A DNA stretch of 64,000 nucleotides from MA-ANB-1 sp965216445 (GCA_965216445.1 OZ244166.1:2108001-2172000); one strand, 5' to 3'; positions 54,501 through 63,951 are shown, counted from the stretch's first letter. Notes: a model not told the origin generated them from the letters alone. A program made the numbers and translations.

Positions 54501-55042
54501 CGCGCCGAAGAATCGCCGTATTCGGATCCTCACAAACAGCTCCCGGCAGTCAAGAATGGGCTGAAGCGGAACTCGTGGGGAAGTCTCTGGCGAAGTCAGG
54601 TTTTTCAGTCGTGACCGGTGGGTACGGCGGGACCATGGAGGCCGCTTCCCGGGGCGCCGTGGAAGAGGACGGTGAGGCGATTGGCGTAACTGCGTCACCT
54701 CTGTTTCCGCAACGGACTGGAGCCAATGCGTTTGTGACCTCCGTAGAGGACACCTCGTCGCTGACGGAGAGGATCGGGCGCATGGTTGAAATGAGCTCTG
54801 GCTTCGTGGTTCTGCCGGGATCCATCGGCACCGCTGCTGAGCTCGTAGTCGTCTGGAACATCAACCATGTCTTTAGGAAGGCATCCCAGCCCAACGGCAT
54901 CCCTGTTGTGGCCGTGGGTCGACAATGGCGGATGTTCGGGCAGTTCATGACTCACGAAATGGGAGCGGTCGAGGATGGGGTCCATTGGGCTCCGACAGGA
55001 CAACTTGCCGTGTCCTGGATCGTCGAACAGCTAGATCCTTGA
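54497..55042 (+). CDS. LOG-family protein (Rossmann-like, TIGR00730-related)
   Basis: A 181-residue protein: RRIAVFGSSQTAPGSQEW, then VVTGGYGGTMEAASRGA and VVLPGSIGTAAELVVVW. Most LOG enzymes have PGGxGTxxE at the last site; here the second Gly is Ser. Members hydrolyse nucleotide monophosphates to bases. ATG overlaps the E1 stop by 4 bases, so the two are co-translated. Confidence 0.8.
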   Translation: MTRRRIAVFGSSQTAPGSQEWAEAELVGKSLAKSGFSVVTGGYGGTMEAASRGAVEEDGEAIGVTASPLFPQRTGANAFVTSVEDTSSLTERIGRMVEMSSGFVVLPGSIGTAAELVVVWNINHVFRKASQPNGIPVVAVGRQWRMFGQFMTHEMGAVEDGVHWAPTGQLAVSWIVEQLDP

Positions 55043-55077
55043 TGGTATCGACGCATCATCTAGGCTGAGCGGCACCC

Positions 55078-55293
55078 ATGAGCCATCTCGGACCAGAGGC
55101 CAAGCACCGGCACAGAATCTCTTCCTGTCGCAAAGGCCGCCACCGATACGGGGAGTCCCAACACATCGGTGCAGGAATGCTCAGACAGATCTGCGAAGTA
55201 TGTAACGCGGTCACCATCGACCTCACCGGTGCTGATGAATTGTCTGATCCCGTCCTCATCGATCGGCCCACGTTCGCCAAGTTTCTCCGCTGA
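55078..55293 (+). CDS. Small Cys-containing protein, possible zinc ribbon
   Basis: A 71-residue protein with Cys at 17 and 39 and 42 (CEVC) and a conserved-looking IGAGMLRQICEVCNAVTIDLT. The single CxxC plus one upstream Cys and a His (HRYG) could bind zinc. It is positioned between the LOG gene and the MutT1-like gene. The opposite strand also has an open frame, but that has atypical composition. No family recognised. Confidence 0.55.
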   Translation: MSHLGPEAKHRHRISSCRKGRHRYGESQHIGAGMLRQICEVCNAVTIDLTGADELSDPVLIDRPTFAKFLR

Positions 55294-55386
55294 GGACTCT
55301 CTGCCGCTGACAATCGGCACTCGGCGCAAGGCAGTCTCGTCCCGGACAGATCTTCCGCTGGAGCCAGTACGGCGATTACTCTGCCC

Positions 55387-56268
55387 ATGGTGACGAAAAC
55401 AGTGAGGGCCGCTGGTGGAGTGGTTCTTCGCAAATCCAACAAAGGCGTCCTCAAGGTCCTGATCGAACACCGACCTCGCTACGACGATTGGTCGCTACCC
55501 AAGGGCAAGATCGACAAAGGTGAGACCGCGGAGGAGGCGGCCATTCGCGAGATCCTGGAAGAGACCGGGGTCCACTGCCGTATCGTCTCTCCGTTGGCAA
55601 CTACCCGTTATCGGGTGGGCAAGGGAGTCAAGGAGGTCGAGTGGTTTGCAATGCGTCCACTTCCGGACAGCCCTGGCTTCAAGAAGAACTCCGAGGTCGA
55701 CAAGATCAAGTGGCTGAGCCGCAAAGGTGCAAGCAAGATTCTCGACTACGAGCGAGACATCGACCTCGTCACCAACTATGACCTGAAGAAGATATCTGAG
55801 ACCGGCACTATTCACTTGCTCCGTCACTGTGCCGCCGGCAACCGCAACAAGTGGAAAGGCGACGACCGGATCCGCCCTCTAACAAAAAAGGGAAGACGTC
55901 AGGCAGATGCCATTGCCAAACGGTTGAAAGACAGAGAGATCGAGAGAATCTTCACCAGTCCCTACCAAAGGTGCATCGAAACGGTGGAGCCTCTGGCCAA
56001 AGCGACCGGCGCCGAGATCGAAGTCAGCGATGCACTGGCCGAAGGACCCGATGTAGACGCGTCGTACCAACTGATCCACGATCTCGCCGGGACCAACGCA
56101 GTGCTCTGCTCACACGGCGACGTGATCCCCGCCACCATGACCCGCCTGATGTGGCTTGGCCTCAGCCTTGCGTCGAGGTTCTACTGCTCCAAGGGCTCTG
56201 TGTGGGAGGTTGGGATAGAAAACGGGAAATTCACCGAGGGGCATTACATTCCTCCGCCCGACGTCTGA
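55387..56268 (+). CDS. mutT1: NUDIX hydrolase fused to a histidine phosphatase domain (MutT1-like)
   Basis: A 293-residue protein. Residues 1-140 are a NUDIX domain with the full box GETAEEAAIREILEETG and the preceding LPKGKID. Residues 142-293 are a histidine phosphatase with LLRHCAAGNRNKW and CSHGDVIP. Actinobacterial MutT1 clears 8-oxo-dGTP and diadenosine polyphosphates; the phosphatase half finishes the breakdown in that model. The catalytic site reads RHC rather than RHG, a common variant in this group. Confidence 0.9.
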   Translation: MVTKTVRAAGGVVLRKSNKGVLKVLIEHRPRYDDWSLPKGKIDKGETAEEAAIREILEETGVHCRIVSPLATTRYRVGKGVKEVEWFAMRPLPDSPGFKKNSEVDKIKWLSRKGASKILDYERDIDLVTNYDLKKISETGTIHLLRHCAAGNRNKWKGDDRIRPLTKKGRRQADAIAKRLKDREIERIFTSPYQRCIETVEPLAKATGAEIEVSDALAEGPDVDASYQLIHDLAGTNAVLCSHGDVIPATMTRLMWLGLSLASRFYCSKGSVWEVGIENGKFTEGHYIPPPDV

Positions 56269-56305
56269 GACCCTTCCCCCTAGGGTTTCTGCCCCCACCA
56301 AACGC

Positions 56306-56354
56306 TGCACAGTGCAAAAACGGTTGGAAAACGACCGGATCTGCACAGTGCAAG
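56306..56354. repeat. Direct repeat with 36-bp period, copy B
   Basis: TGCACAGTGCAAAAACGGTT begins at 56306 and the palindrome TGCACAGTGCA recurs at 56342, 36 bases on. It matches the copy at 24325-24372 with one difference in 48 bases. It again lies between two convergent genes (mutT1-like and the ABC exporter). Confidence 0.85.
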
Positions 56355-56408
56355 GCGTTAGTGGTGGGCCCTCCGCTGATTGCCGGTCACGACAACGTGC
56401 AGTCGGGA

Positions 56409-58172
56409 CTAAATCGACTTGGTACCTGCCGACCAGTCGGCAAATAGATCTGCGTAGACACCTTCGGCCTTCAGGAGGTCGCGATGATGGCCAACCTCCA
56501 CGAGCCTCCCCTGGTCGAACACCAGCACCTTCTCGGCTCCTTCGGCAGTAGCCAAACGATGAGCGATGGTGACCGATGTTCTACCCCGTGTGAGTCGCTC
56601 CATGGCATGACGAAGGGAAACATCTAACGAGGGGTCGACCGCCGACGTGGCCTCGTCGAGGATCAGAAGTTCAGGCGACCCGATCCACGCCCGCACCAGG
56701 GCGACGAGCTGGCGCTCACCGGCGGACAGATTTCCACCCCGTTCACCGACGGCAGATTCCAAGCCCTTCGGAAGACGTTCGAGCCAGTCTTGAAGATCAA
56801 GCTCGTGAAAGGCAGTGAAGATTTCAGCGTCAGTCGCTCCAGGGCGTCCGTACCTCACATTGTTGGCGACGGTGTCGGCGAACAGAAACCCCTCCTGGGG
56901 GACAAAAGCCACGCGGCTCCTCAGCTCGGCCAGCGGGACTCGATTCAAGGAGACTCCACCGACGAGGATCTCACCCCTAGAAGGATCAAGGAGCCTCGCC
57001 AGCAGCTTGGCGAAGGTCGTCTTCCCGGACCCTGTTTCCCCGACAACCGCCACCCGGGACCCGGCCTCGATGCGGACGGAAACGTCACTCAACACATCCG
57101 GACCGCCCGGATAGGCGTACGTCACGCCTGCAAACTCAACATCCAATCCGTCGTTTCCAAGACTCCGAGGATCAGTCGGGTCTTCGATTTCAATCTCACC
57201 GTCCAATACATCGATGACCCGTCTCAGACCGGAGGCCGCGCTTTGAGAGAACTCGAGTGTCTCCACAACAATCTGGAGCGGTTCGATGAGCAGGTTGGTA
57301 AGGAAGAAGAACGCAATCAGCTGACCCGCAGTCATCCCCTGGTTCACACCTATGACAACACCACCGACAGCAATGATCGCGGTCAGAAGCCCGGAGAAGA
57401 TCTCAGCAGACGAGAACAGAGAATTCCCAAACCAGTTGGTCTTGTACTCCCTTTGAAAACGTGACTCCAACGCTTCGGCCACACGATCCCTCGTCTCCGT
57501 CTCGGTGCCATACGCCCGAACCACGGGAATCGCCGAGATCGCTTCGCTGAGAACTCCGAGAGACCTCGCCACCTCGAGACGAACCGAGTCGTAGTTCTTG
57601 CGCAACATTCGTTGGAACCAGCGCATCAGCATTAGGTAGGTGAATACGCCTGCAAGGCTGATCAAGGCCAGTCGCCACTCGTAGAAGAACATCACCGTGG
57701 TCGCCAACAACACTTGGCTCGAAGCGACCACGAGGCTCACACCTCCCCACTCCATGAACTCCTGAAGGGTGGTGACGTCGGAAGTGACGCGGGACACCAG
57801 GTTTCCCCGGCGCTCAGCTTCAACGTGGAGGACCGACTGGCGCAGGAGATGGTTGAAAGTCATCGTCCGCAGGTCCGACAAACCTTCGGATGACGACCGC
57901 ACCAAACGCAGCAATGCGGCCCGACCGACCACGATCCCGATGATCAGAGCGATAGCTGCAACTGATGCCCGTGTGAGGACGTCGCCGATTTCGATGCCGG
58001 CAGGATTGAGTATCTCCTCGTCGATGATCTGCTGGAATACGATCGGAGTGACGATGGTGATCCCTTGACCGACCATGGCCATGAAAAGCGTGAGACGTAG
58101 GCCTTTCCGCAGAGCCGGAGACTCCACCATGGCACGAGCAATCAGTTTTCCCGTCGTGTCAGGCTTGCTCAC
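56409..58172 (-). CDS. ABC exporter half-transporter, subunit B
   Basis: A 587-residue protein: six membrane helices in the first 330 residues (type IV ABC exporter domain) and a C-terminal ATPase with Walker A GETGSGKTTFA, signature NLSAGERQLVAL and Walker B LLILDEATSAVD. The GTG start overlaps the stop of its partner gene by 4 bases. The two halves should form a heterodimeric drug or lipid exporter. The substrate is unknown. Confidence 0.92.
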   Translation of the reverse strand: MSKPDTTGKLIARAMVESPALRKGLRLTLFMAMVGQGITIVTPIVFQQIIDEEILNPAGIEIGDVLTRASVAAIALIIGIVVGRAALLRLVRSSSEGLSDLRTMTFNHLLRQSVLHVEAERRGNLVSRVTSDVTTLQEFMEWGGVSLVVASSQVLLATTVMFFYEWRLALISLAGVFTYLMLMRWFQRMLRKNYDSVRLEVARSLGVLSEAISAIPVVRAYGTETETRDRVAEALESRFQREYKTNWFGNSLFSSAEIFSGLLTAIIAVGGVVIGVNQGMTAGQLIAFFFLTNLLIEPLQIVVETLEFSQSAASGLRRVIDVLDGEIEIEDPTDPRSLGNDGLDVEFAGVTYAYPGGPDVLSDVSVRIEAGSRVAVVGETGSGKTTFAKLLARLLDPSRGEILVGGVSLNRVPLAELRSRVAFVPQEGFLFADTVANNVRYGRPGATDAEIFTAFHELDLQDWLERLPKGLESAVGERGGNLSAGERQLVALVRAWIGSPELLILDEATSAVDPSLDVSLRHAMERLTRGRTSVTIAHRLATAEGAEKVLVFDQGRLVEVGHHRDLLKAEGVYADLFADWSAGTKSI

Positions 58173-59965
58173 GACGCCTCCTGTTCCATGCGAAGGGCGT
58201 CCTCTTCGTACGCCTGCACCAGACGGGCATAGCCCGGTGTCGACTGAAGTAGATCGGAATGAGTCCCGTGCGCGACAACCCTGCGATCGGCCACATAGAC
58301 GACCTCATCCGCAAGCCGGATCGCCGCAGGACGATAGGCCACCACAACAATCGTCGAAGGCAAGTCCGCACTCTTCAGGCTCCGCAGGATTTCTGACTCG
58401 ATGGAAGGGTCAACGGCTGACGTCGCGTCGTCGAGAATCAGCAGACGTGGGTTGCGGATGAGGGCTCGAGCCAGGGCAATTCGTTGTCGTTGCCCACCGG
58501 AGAGGGTGGTCCCTCGTTCTCCGAGCAGCGAGTCGTACCGGTCGGGGAGCCGGACGATGAACTCGTGGGCGCCGGCCAACCGTGCCGCTCTTTCGACCTG
58601 AGCATCCGTGAAGTCGTCGCCCAGGGTGATGTTGCCTCTAACCGAGTTGTCGAACAGGAAGGCATCCTGAGCCACGTACGACACTTCCCGCGGCAGCTCC
58701 GAGACCGCGAAATCTCTGAGGTTCCGGCCATCTAGCTTGATGTCGCCTGTTGTTGGATCCCACAGCCGGGCGAGGAGAAGGCTGAGCGTCGACTTCCCCG
58801 AGCCCGTTGGGCCAACGACAGCAAGTGTCACTCCAGCACCCAAGTCGAAGTTGAGACCTTCGAAAACCACGCCCTCGTCGTCATAAGCGAAGTGGACCGA
58901 CTCAGACTCCACCGGCGCAGCCGAGGGGTCCGCCGACGCTTCCATGTCTCCATAGGCAATGAACTCCTGGGTCTCGAAGATCGTTTTGATCCGCTGCCAA
59001 CCGGCCTGCGAACCGGCGAGGTCCCATAGAACGAACCCAATCAGCTGCACAGGAAATGCCAGCAAGGCAAGCAAGTAGGCCACGGTGACCAGGTCACCTG
59101 GAGTCAGCAAGCCGGCGTCGATTCGGACCGCTCCGACAACGATCAGGGCGATACTGATGGCCTGGGGTAGTGCGCGAATCACCGTCTGATAGGTCGTCCA
59201 TGTCGAGTTCACCTCTATGAGCCGATCACGCAATTCATCGGAGACTTCGCCGAACCGTTCTGAGACGAAGTGTTCCCGCCCAAGCGATTTGATGGTCAGC
59301 GCACCGTCGAAGCTCTCATGAGCAACCGATGACACCTTCCCTCGAGCAACCTGGACGCGCTCCCACATCCGATAGGTGATCCAGCTTCCCCTCACATCGA
59401 TCGCGATCACTATCGCCAGCCCGATGAAGGCTCCAAGCCCGATCCAGGGGTCGATCAGCGTGATCATCACAAACGAACCGACAAGCAGCAGAACCACGCC
59501 ACTGGCATACGGAAGCGGGCCCAGCACTCCTGTCCCCTGGTCGACATCTGAGTCCGCCACGGCCAGCAGGTCGCCTATCGACTGTTTGTTGAACCATGAC
59601 ATCTTCAGTGACAACTGGTGATCCAGGAGGTCGTTCCTGAGGTCTTGCCTGGTGCGCAGCTGCAGGTAACCGGCGCCGGTTCTCCGGACGACGATCCCGA
59701 TCGATTTGGCAATTGCGATAGCCAGGATCGCGAGACCTGCCGGCAGAAGAAGACCCTCGTATGACGCACCCGAATCCAGGACCGGGATAACAAGAGTGTC
59801 TGTCACCCATCCGAGCACCCAGCTGCTGGAGATGATGGCGCCCGCGTATAAGGCCGCCCCACTCACGGCAATTGCAAACGCCCACGGGTGGCGTCGAACA
59901 AACCTCGCGATGAGGCGAACACCGTCGCTCAGGACGGACCAAGGAGTCAATTCGGTGTTTTGCAT
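58169..59965 (-). CDS. ABC exporter half-transporter, subunit A
   Basis: A 598-residue protein with six helices (first 330 residues) and an ATPase with Walker A GPTGSGKSTLS, signature TLSGGQRQRIAL and Walker B LLILDDATSAVD. The residue after Walker B is Asp, not the catalytic Glu, so its ATP site is the degenerate one of the pair, as in heterodimeric ABC exporters such as TM287/288; the partner keeps Glu. ATG 59965 is chosen because it lies 7 bases after a promoter -10; an upstream start at 59986 is possible. Confidence 0.92.
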   Translation of the reverse strand: MQNTELTPWSVLSDGVRLIARFVRRHPWAFAIAVSGAALYAGAIISSSWVLGWVTDTLVIPVLDSGASYEGLLLPAGLAILAIAIAKSIGIVVRRTGAGYLQLRTRQDLRNDLLDHQLSLKMSWFNKQSIGDLLAVADSDVDQGTGVLGPLPYASGVVLLLVGSFVMITLIDPWIGLGAFIGLAIVIAIDVRGSWITYRMWERVQVARGKVSSVAHESFDGALTIKSLGREHFVSERFGEVSDELRDRLIEVNSTWTTYQTVIRALPQAISIALIVVGAVRIDAGLLTPGDLVTVAYLLALLAFPVQLIGFVLWDLAGSQAGWQRIKTIFETQEFIAYGDMEASADPSAAPVESESVHFAYDDEGVVFEGLNFDLGAGVTLAVVGPTGSGKSTLSLLLARLWDPTTGDIKLDGRNLRDFAVSELPREVSYVAQDAFLFDNSVRGNITLGDDFTDAQVERAARLAGAHEFIVRLPDRYDSLLGERGTTLSGGQRQRIALARALIRNPRLLILDDATSAVDPSIESEILRSLKSADLPSTIVVVAYRPAAIRLADEVVYVADRRVVAHGTHSDLLQSTPGYARLVQAYEEDALRMEQEAS

Positions 59966-59971
59966 AAAGGC

Positions 59972-60002
59972 AACGTACAACTTCAAGTCAGGTTGAAGTC
60001 AA
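59972..60002 (-). promoter_or_regulatory. MerR-type promoter with inverted repeat in a 19-bp spacer
   Basis: On the minus strand TTGACT (60002-59997) and TACGTT (59977-59972) are 19 bases apart. The inverted repeat ACTTCAA-CCTGAC-TTGAAGT (59999-59980) overlaps the -35 and fills most of this long spacer, the layout of MerR-regulated promoters. The ATG follows 7 bases after the -10, so the transcript would be leaderless. The -10 match is weak and no merR gene is near. Confidence 0.45.
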
Positions 60003-60101
60003 AGAAGCGTCGACCTCATGGTACGGGATCGACGTCTTGAGAAAGGTCGAATTAGGCCGATCCAATCGCAGACGCGGCAGCCGACCGTTAACTTTGCACA
60101 A

Positions 60102-62510
60102 ATGGATCTCAACAAGGGCGACTTTTACCTGGGGAAGAAGATCAGTGGCGACAGCGCCACCGAAGAACCGTTGGTTTACGACAGCGCAGACCTCACAACG
60201 CACGGTGTGATCGTCGGTATGACCGGGTCGGGCAAGACTGGCCTGGGAATCGACATGTTGGAGGAGGCGCTCCTCAGCAACATCCCGTGTCTCGTCATCG
60301 ACCCCAAGGGCGACATGGGAAACTTGCTACTCAGTTTTCCCGAATTCAAAGCATCGGACTTCCGGCCCTGGATCGACGAAGCCGAGGCCGAGCGGGAAGG
60401 AGTCAGCCCGGACGATCTTGCCGCCGACAAAGCCAACCTGTGGAAGACCGGCCTCGAGGGTGCCGGCATCACGGGTGAAAGGCTTCGCCGCCTGAATCAG
60501 AACTCAGACATCACCGTCTACACGCCCGGTTCGGGTGCCGGAATCGGACTCAACGTCCTCGGATCGTTGAAGGCACCAAACATCGATTGGAACACCGAGG
60601 CCGAGATAGGAAGAGACGAGATTGAAGGTCTGGTCTCCTCGATCCTGCTGCTTGCAAATGTCGAAGCAGACCCTGTCTCAGACCCGGCGCACATCCTTCT
60701 ATCGTCGATCGTCGAACACGCTTGGTCGAACGGCAAGGATCTCGACCTGGCCACGCTGGTAGGGCAAATCCCCAAGCCGCCATTCCGCAAACTCGGCGTC
60801 TTCGAATTGGACACCTTCTTTCCCGAATCCGACCGCATGGCTCTGGCCATGAAGCTGAACGGTCTCCTCGCGTCACCTTCCTTCTCGTCATGGCTGGAAG
60901 GAAGGCCCCTCGACATTGAGGCGATGCTGGGAGGTTCCGCGAAAACCAAGGCAGCTGTTGTCTATCTGGCCCACCTCTCCGACACCGAGCGACAGTTCAT
61001 GGTGACCCTGCTCCTGTCTCGTCTCATAACGTGGCTTCGGCAACAGTCGGGGACGTCGGACCTGAGGGCTTTGGTGTATATGGACGAAGTATTCGGGTTC
61101 GTCCCCCCTGTCAAAGAACCGCCGTCGAAGAAGGCAATCCTGACCATACTGAAACAAGCCCGCGCTTTTGGAGTCGGGATGGTGTTGTCAACCCAGAACC
61201 CGGTCGACGTTGATTACAAGGCGCTTTCCAACGCCGGCACATGGATGATCGGGCGTCTCCAGACGGAGCAAGACAAGGGGCGATTGCTCGACGGCCTGAA
61301 CGCTGCCACAGGGAACACGGACACCGAACGCTTGTCCGACCTCATCTCCTCACTGGACAAACGCCAGTTCATACTCCACTCGACACGTGAATCGGAACCA
61401 CAAGTTTTCGGAACCCGGTGGGCCCAGTCGTATCTCGCGGGCCCACTGACGAGGGATCAAGTGTCACGACTAATGGCTGACGTCCGAGATCTTCCCTCCG
61501 ATGAACAGTCCGATGAGATGGGCCAAGAGCCTGCGGGCTCATCTCCCGAACCTCAGGAATCCAAGCAACCGGGCGGGGCGTCAATCGACGAGGACTCGGT
61601 GCCCGTCATGCCTCCGCTCGCCGAAAAAGTCCGATCCTTTCATCTTGATCAGGCGGCGACGTGGGCAGAAACCGTTGGGTCCAAGGAGGGCGGCCGCTAT
61701 CAACTTGGTGCGGCGGCCACAGTGCAACTGCTCTATGACGATGCCGCCTCGGATCTCAATCACCAAGAGACATACGAAGCCGTTGTATTCCCGTTGGGTC
61801 CGGTGTTGGATCCCGGAGCGATACTCCAGGTCGATCATGACGAGAGGGACTTCAATGAAGACGCCGGACCGAGCCCGAGCTATGTCATACCCGATGCCAA
61901 GGTGGACACCGCATCGTTCTGGACGGGCCTCGAGAAGGACCTGAAGAACTACCTTGTGGCCAACCGCAGGGTCGAGATATTCAAGAATCCGAAACTCAAG
62001 ACCTACTCGAGGGTGGGTGAGGAGCAGTCCGACTTCGTTGAACGGTGTCGCGAAGTGGCTTCTGAGGCCGCAGATGCAGAGCTGGCGAAACTCAAAGACA
62101 AGTATGAAACGCGGATCAACAGGGTCAAAGACCAGATCGCCAAAGCCGAGAACCGCGTGTTCGAACTGGACTCCAAGGCCCAAGCCTCAAAGCAGGAGGA
62201 ACTCCTCACCGGAGTAGGTGACTTGCTTGGTGGCCTTCTGGGCGGGAGAAAGTCATCCACGACGCTGAGCAAGGCTGCATCACGCCGGAAGTCGACCAGA
62301 AATGCCGAAGCCCGGGCCGATGCTGCCGCACTTGCCCTCGAAGACAAGCGAGAAGACTTGCTCGAACTCGAGGCGGAACTGGAAGACGATGTGATCGAGA
62401 TCACAGACAAGTACGACGACTATGCATCCGACATCGAATCTATGGAAGTTGGACTCGAAGCAGCAGACGTCCGTGTCGCCGAGTTGAAGGCAGTCTGGAT
62501 ACCCGTCTAG
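60102..62510 (+). CDS. HerA/VirB4-like P-loop ATPase with coiled-coil C-terminus
   Basis: A protein of about 802 residues. Walker A GMTGSGKTGLGIDMLEE is near the N-terminus, VIDPKGDMGNLLL is the second strand motif and LVYMDEVFGFVPP the Walker B region, with a HerA-type sensor LSTQNPVDVDYK. The C-terminal 200 residues are charged coiled coil (LKDKYETRINRVKDQIAKAENRV). Such ATPases move DNA or act in conjugation-like or repair complexes; the usual NurA nuclease partner is not here. Start 60102 (MDLNKGDFYLG) is preferred over 60018 on domain grounds; the first 28 residues of the longer form are not conserved-looking. Confidence 0.8.
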   Translation: MDLNKGDFYLGKKISGDSATEEPLVYDSADLTTHGVIVGMTGSGKTGLGIDMLEEALLSNIPCLVIDPKGDMGNLLLSFPEFKASDFRPWIDEAEAEREGVSPDDLAADKANLWKTGLEGAGITGERLRRLNQNSDITVYTPGSGAGIGLNVLGSLKAPNIDWNTEAEIGRDEIEGLVSSILLLANVEADPVSDPAHILLSSIVEHAWSNGKDLDLATLVGQIPKPPFRKLGVFELDTFFPESDRMALAMKLNGLLASPSFSSWLEGRPLDIEAMLGGSAKTKAAVVYLAHLSDTERQFMVTLLLSRLITWLRQQSGTSDLRALVYMDEVFGFVPPVKEPPSKKAILTILKQARAFGVGMVLSTQNPVDVDYKALSNAGTWMIGRLQTEQDKGRLLDGLNAATGNTDTERLSDLISSLDKRQFILHSTRESEPQVFGTRWAQSYLAGPLTRDQVSRLMADVRDLPSDEQSDEMGQEPAGSSPEPQESKQPGGASIDEDSVPVMPPLAEKVRSFHLDQAATWAETVGSKEGGRYQLGAAATVQLLYDDAASDLNHQETYEAVVFPLGPVLDPGAILQVDHDERDFNEDAGPSPSYVIPDAKVDTASFWTGLEKDLKNYLVANRRVEIFKNPKLKTYSRVGEEQSDFVERCREVASEAADAELAKLKDKYETRINRVKDQIAKAENRVFELDSKAQASKQEELLTGVGDLLGGLLGGRKSSTTLSKAASRRKSTRNAEARADAAALALEDKREDLLELEAELEDDVIEITDKYDDYASDIESMEVGLEAADVRVAELKAVWIPV

Positions 62511-62536
62511 AACTCTCCCTCCAAATGTGGAGCGGG

Positions 62537-62914
62537 CTAGACAGAATCGACGAGAGCGACGAGAAGATCGCGTATCGAGACCACGCCGAGTAGCTCACCG
62601 GCATCGTCCATGACCGGGAGGTGTCGGTAGCCCGACTCACCGATCCATGCGGCTGCATCCCAAACGTCGAGATCGGGATCGAACGTATCAGGATCGGCAC
62701 TCATCACTTTGCTCACCGTGGTCGTTTCGAAATCCAGCCGCTCGGCAGCGGCCCGACGTAGGTCGCGCTCTGTAACTAGCCCGATTAGATCGAACCCGTC
62801 GACTACGGCCAGAGAGCCGTGGTCTTCGGCGTTCATGGCGACGGCTGCGTCAGTCAGCGTCGTGTCAGGACCACAGAGGTGAGCAGCCCCACTGACCAAG
62901 TCTCTCAGGTTCAT
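62537..62914 (-). CDS. Two-CBS-domain protein
   Basis: A 125-residue protein made of two CBS domains (about 5-60 and 65-122), with VVDGFDLIGLVTERDLRRAA and VMDDAGELLGVVSIRDLLVAL. CBS pairs bind adenosine nucleotides and sense energy state. No other domain is attached. It lies 47 bases downstream of the sigma gene on the same strand, so it may be co-transcribed with it. Confidence 0.88.
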   Translation of the reverse strand: MNLRDLVSGAAHLCGPDTTLTDAAVAMNAEDHGSLAVVDGFDLIGLVTERDLRRAAAERLDFETTTVSKVMSADPDTFDPDLDVWDAAAWIGESGYRHLPVMDDAGELLGVVSIRDLLVALVDSV

Positions 62915-62961
62915 TGGTAGTCAGGGTAGACCGATTTCGAGGCGTACTCCGCCTCGGCGAT

Positions 62962-63951
62962 TCAGACGAGGTCGGCTTCCCTGATCCCGAACGAGGGGTG
63001 GCGGAGACGACACAGAGCGAGCTTCTCCAACTGACGAATCCGCTCCCGGGTCAGATTGAACTCGTCGCCAATCTCCTCGAGAGTCCGTGGAACACCGTCG
63101 TAGAAACCGTAGCGGAGAGCGAGGATGCGCCCTTCGCGATCTGGCAGTCTGTCGATGGAAACTCGGAGCGAATTAGCCACGTCCATCTCTTCGGTCATCT
63201 GGACAGGGTCGGCGGCGTCTTCGTCTTCGATGAAGTCGCCAAGCTGTGCACCATCCTCGCCAATCGGCTGTTCCAGCGAGACCGTGTCGGCAACGCTCAG
63301 TGCGAGCTCGACCTTGTCCGCTGTTACACCGGCCTCTTCTGCGATCTCTTCGGGACGTGGGTCCCTGCCCAATTCGGCCTTCAATGAGGCCTGAGCCGCT
63401 CGGACGGCAGCCAACGTGTCGTGCAAGTGGACAGGAATCCGGACTGTTCGCGACTTGTCGGCGATGGCACGTGTGATGGCCTGTCGTATCCACCATGTGG
63501 CGTAGGTGGAGAACTTGAAGCCCTTGCGCCAGTCGAACTTCTCGACGGCACGGATAAGGCCGAGGTTCCCTTCCTGGATGAGATCGAGGAAGTCGATTCC
63601 TGATGTGTTCGCATAACGACGGGCGTTGGCCACGACTAGCCGGAGGTTCGCTGTCAGGAAGTCGTCTTTGGCCTGTGCACCCTTGCGCATGATGCGACGA
63701 AGCTCCATCTCCTCACGCTTGCCGCTGAAGTTGCCCTCTTCGAGTTTCTCCGCGGCCTCTTCGCCGGCTTCGATCTTTTGCGCCAGTTCGACCTCGAGTT
63801 CCGCAGTGAGAAGGTCGTATTCACCGATCGCGGTGAGGTATTGCGAAACCAGGTCCGTCGTGAGACGTCCACGCTCGTCTGTGAGCTTCGAGTGAAGCCG
63901 AATTCGGCGGGGCTTTTCAGTTTCGTTTTTGCGCGTATCAGTGGCAGCCAT
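62962..63951 (-). CDS. Primary-like (group 2) sigma-70 factor
   Basis: A 329-residue sigma factor. Region 1.2 begins DLVSQYLTAIGEYDLLTAELE; region 2 has NLRLVVANARRYANTSGIDFLDLIQEG and FKFSTYATWWIRQAITRAIADKSRTVR; region 3 and region 4 (DEFNLTRERIRQLEKLALCRLRHP) follow. It lacks the long N-terminal region 1.1 of the housekeeping factor, so it is closer to SigB/HrdB-like group 2. The ATG is preceded by GGAGGACTTGG, a good ribosome binding site. Confidence 0.93.
   Translation of the reverse strand: MAATDTRKNETEKPRRIRLHSKLTDERGRLTTDLVSQYLTAIGEYDLLTAELEVELAQKIEAGEEAAEKLEEGNFSGKREEMELRRIMRKGAQAKDDFLTANLRLVVANARRYANTSGIDFLDLIQEGNLGLIRAVEKFDWRKGFKFSTYATWWIRQAITRAIADKSRTVRIPVHLHDTLAAVRAAQASLKAELGRDPRPEEIAEEAGVTADKVELALSVADTVSLEQPIGEDGAQLGDFIEDEDAADPVQMTEEMDVANSLRVSIDRLPDREGRILALRYGFYDGVPRTLEEIGDEFNLTRERIRQLEKLALCRLRHPSFGIREADLV

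Noticed and set aside
55060..55470. Minus-strand open frame of 136 codons
   Set aside because: It overlaps the MutT1-like start and has irregular composition; the plus-strand 71-residue frame is better.
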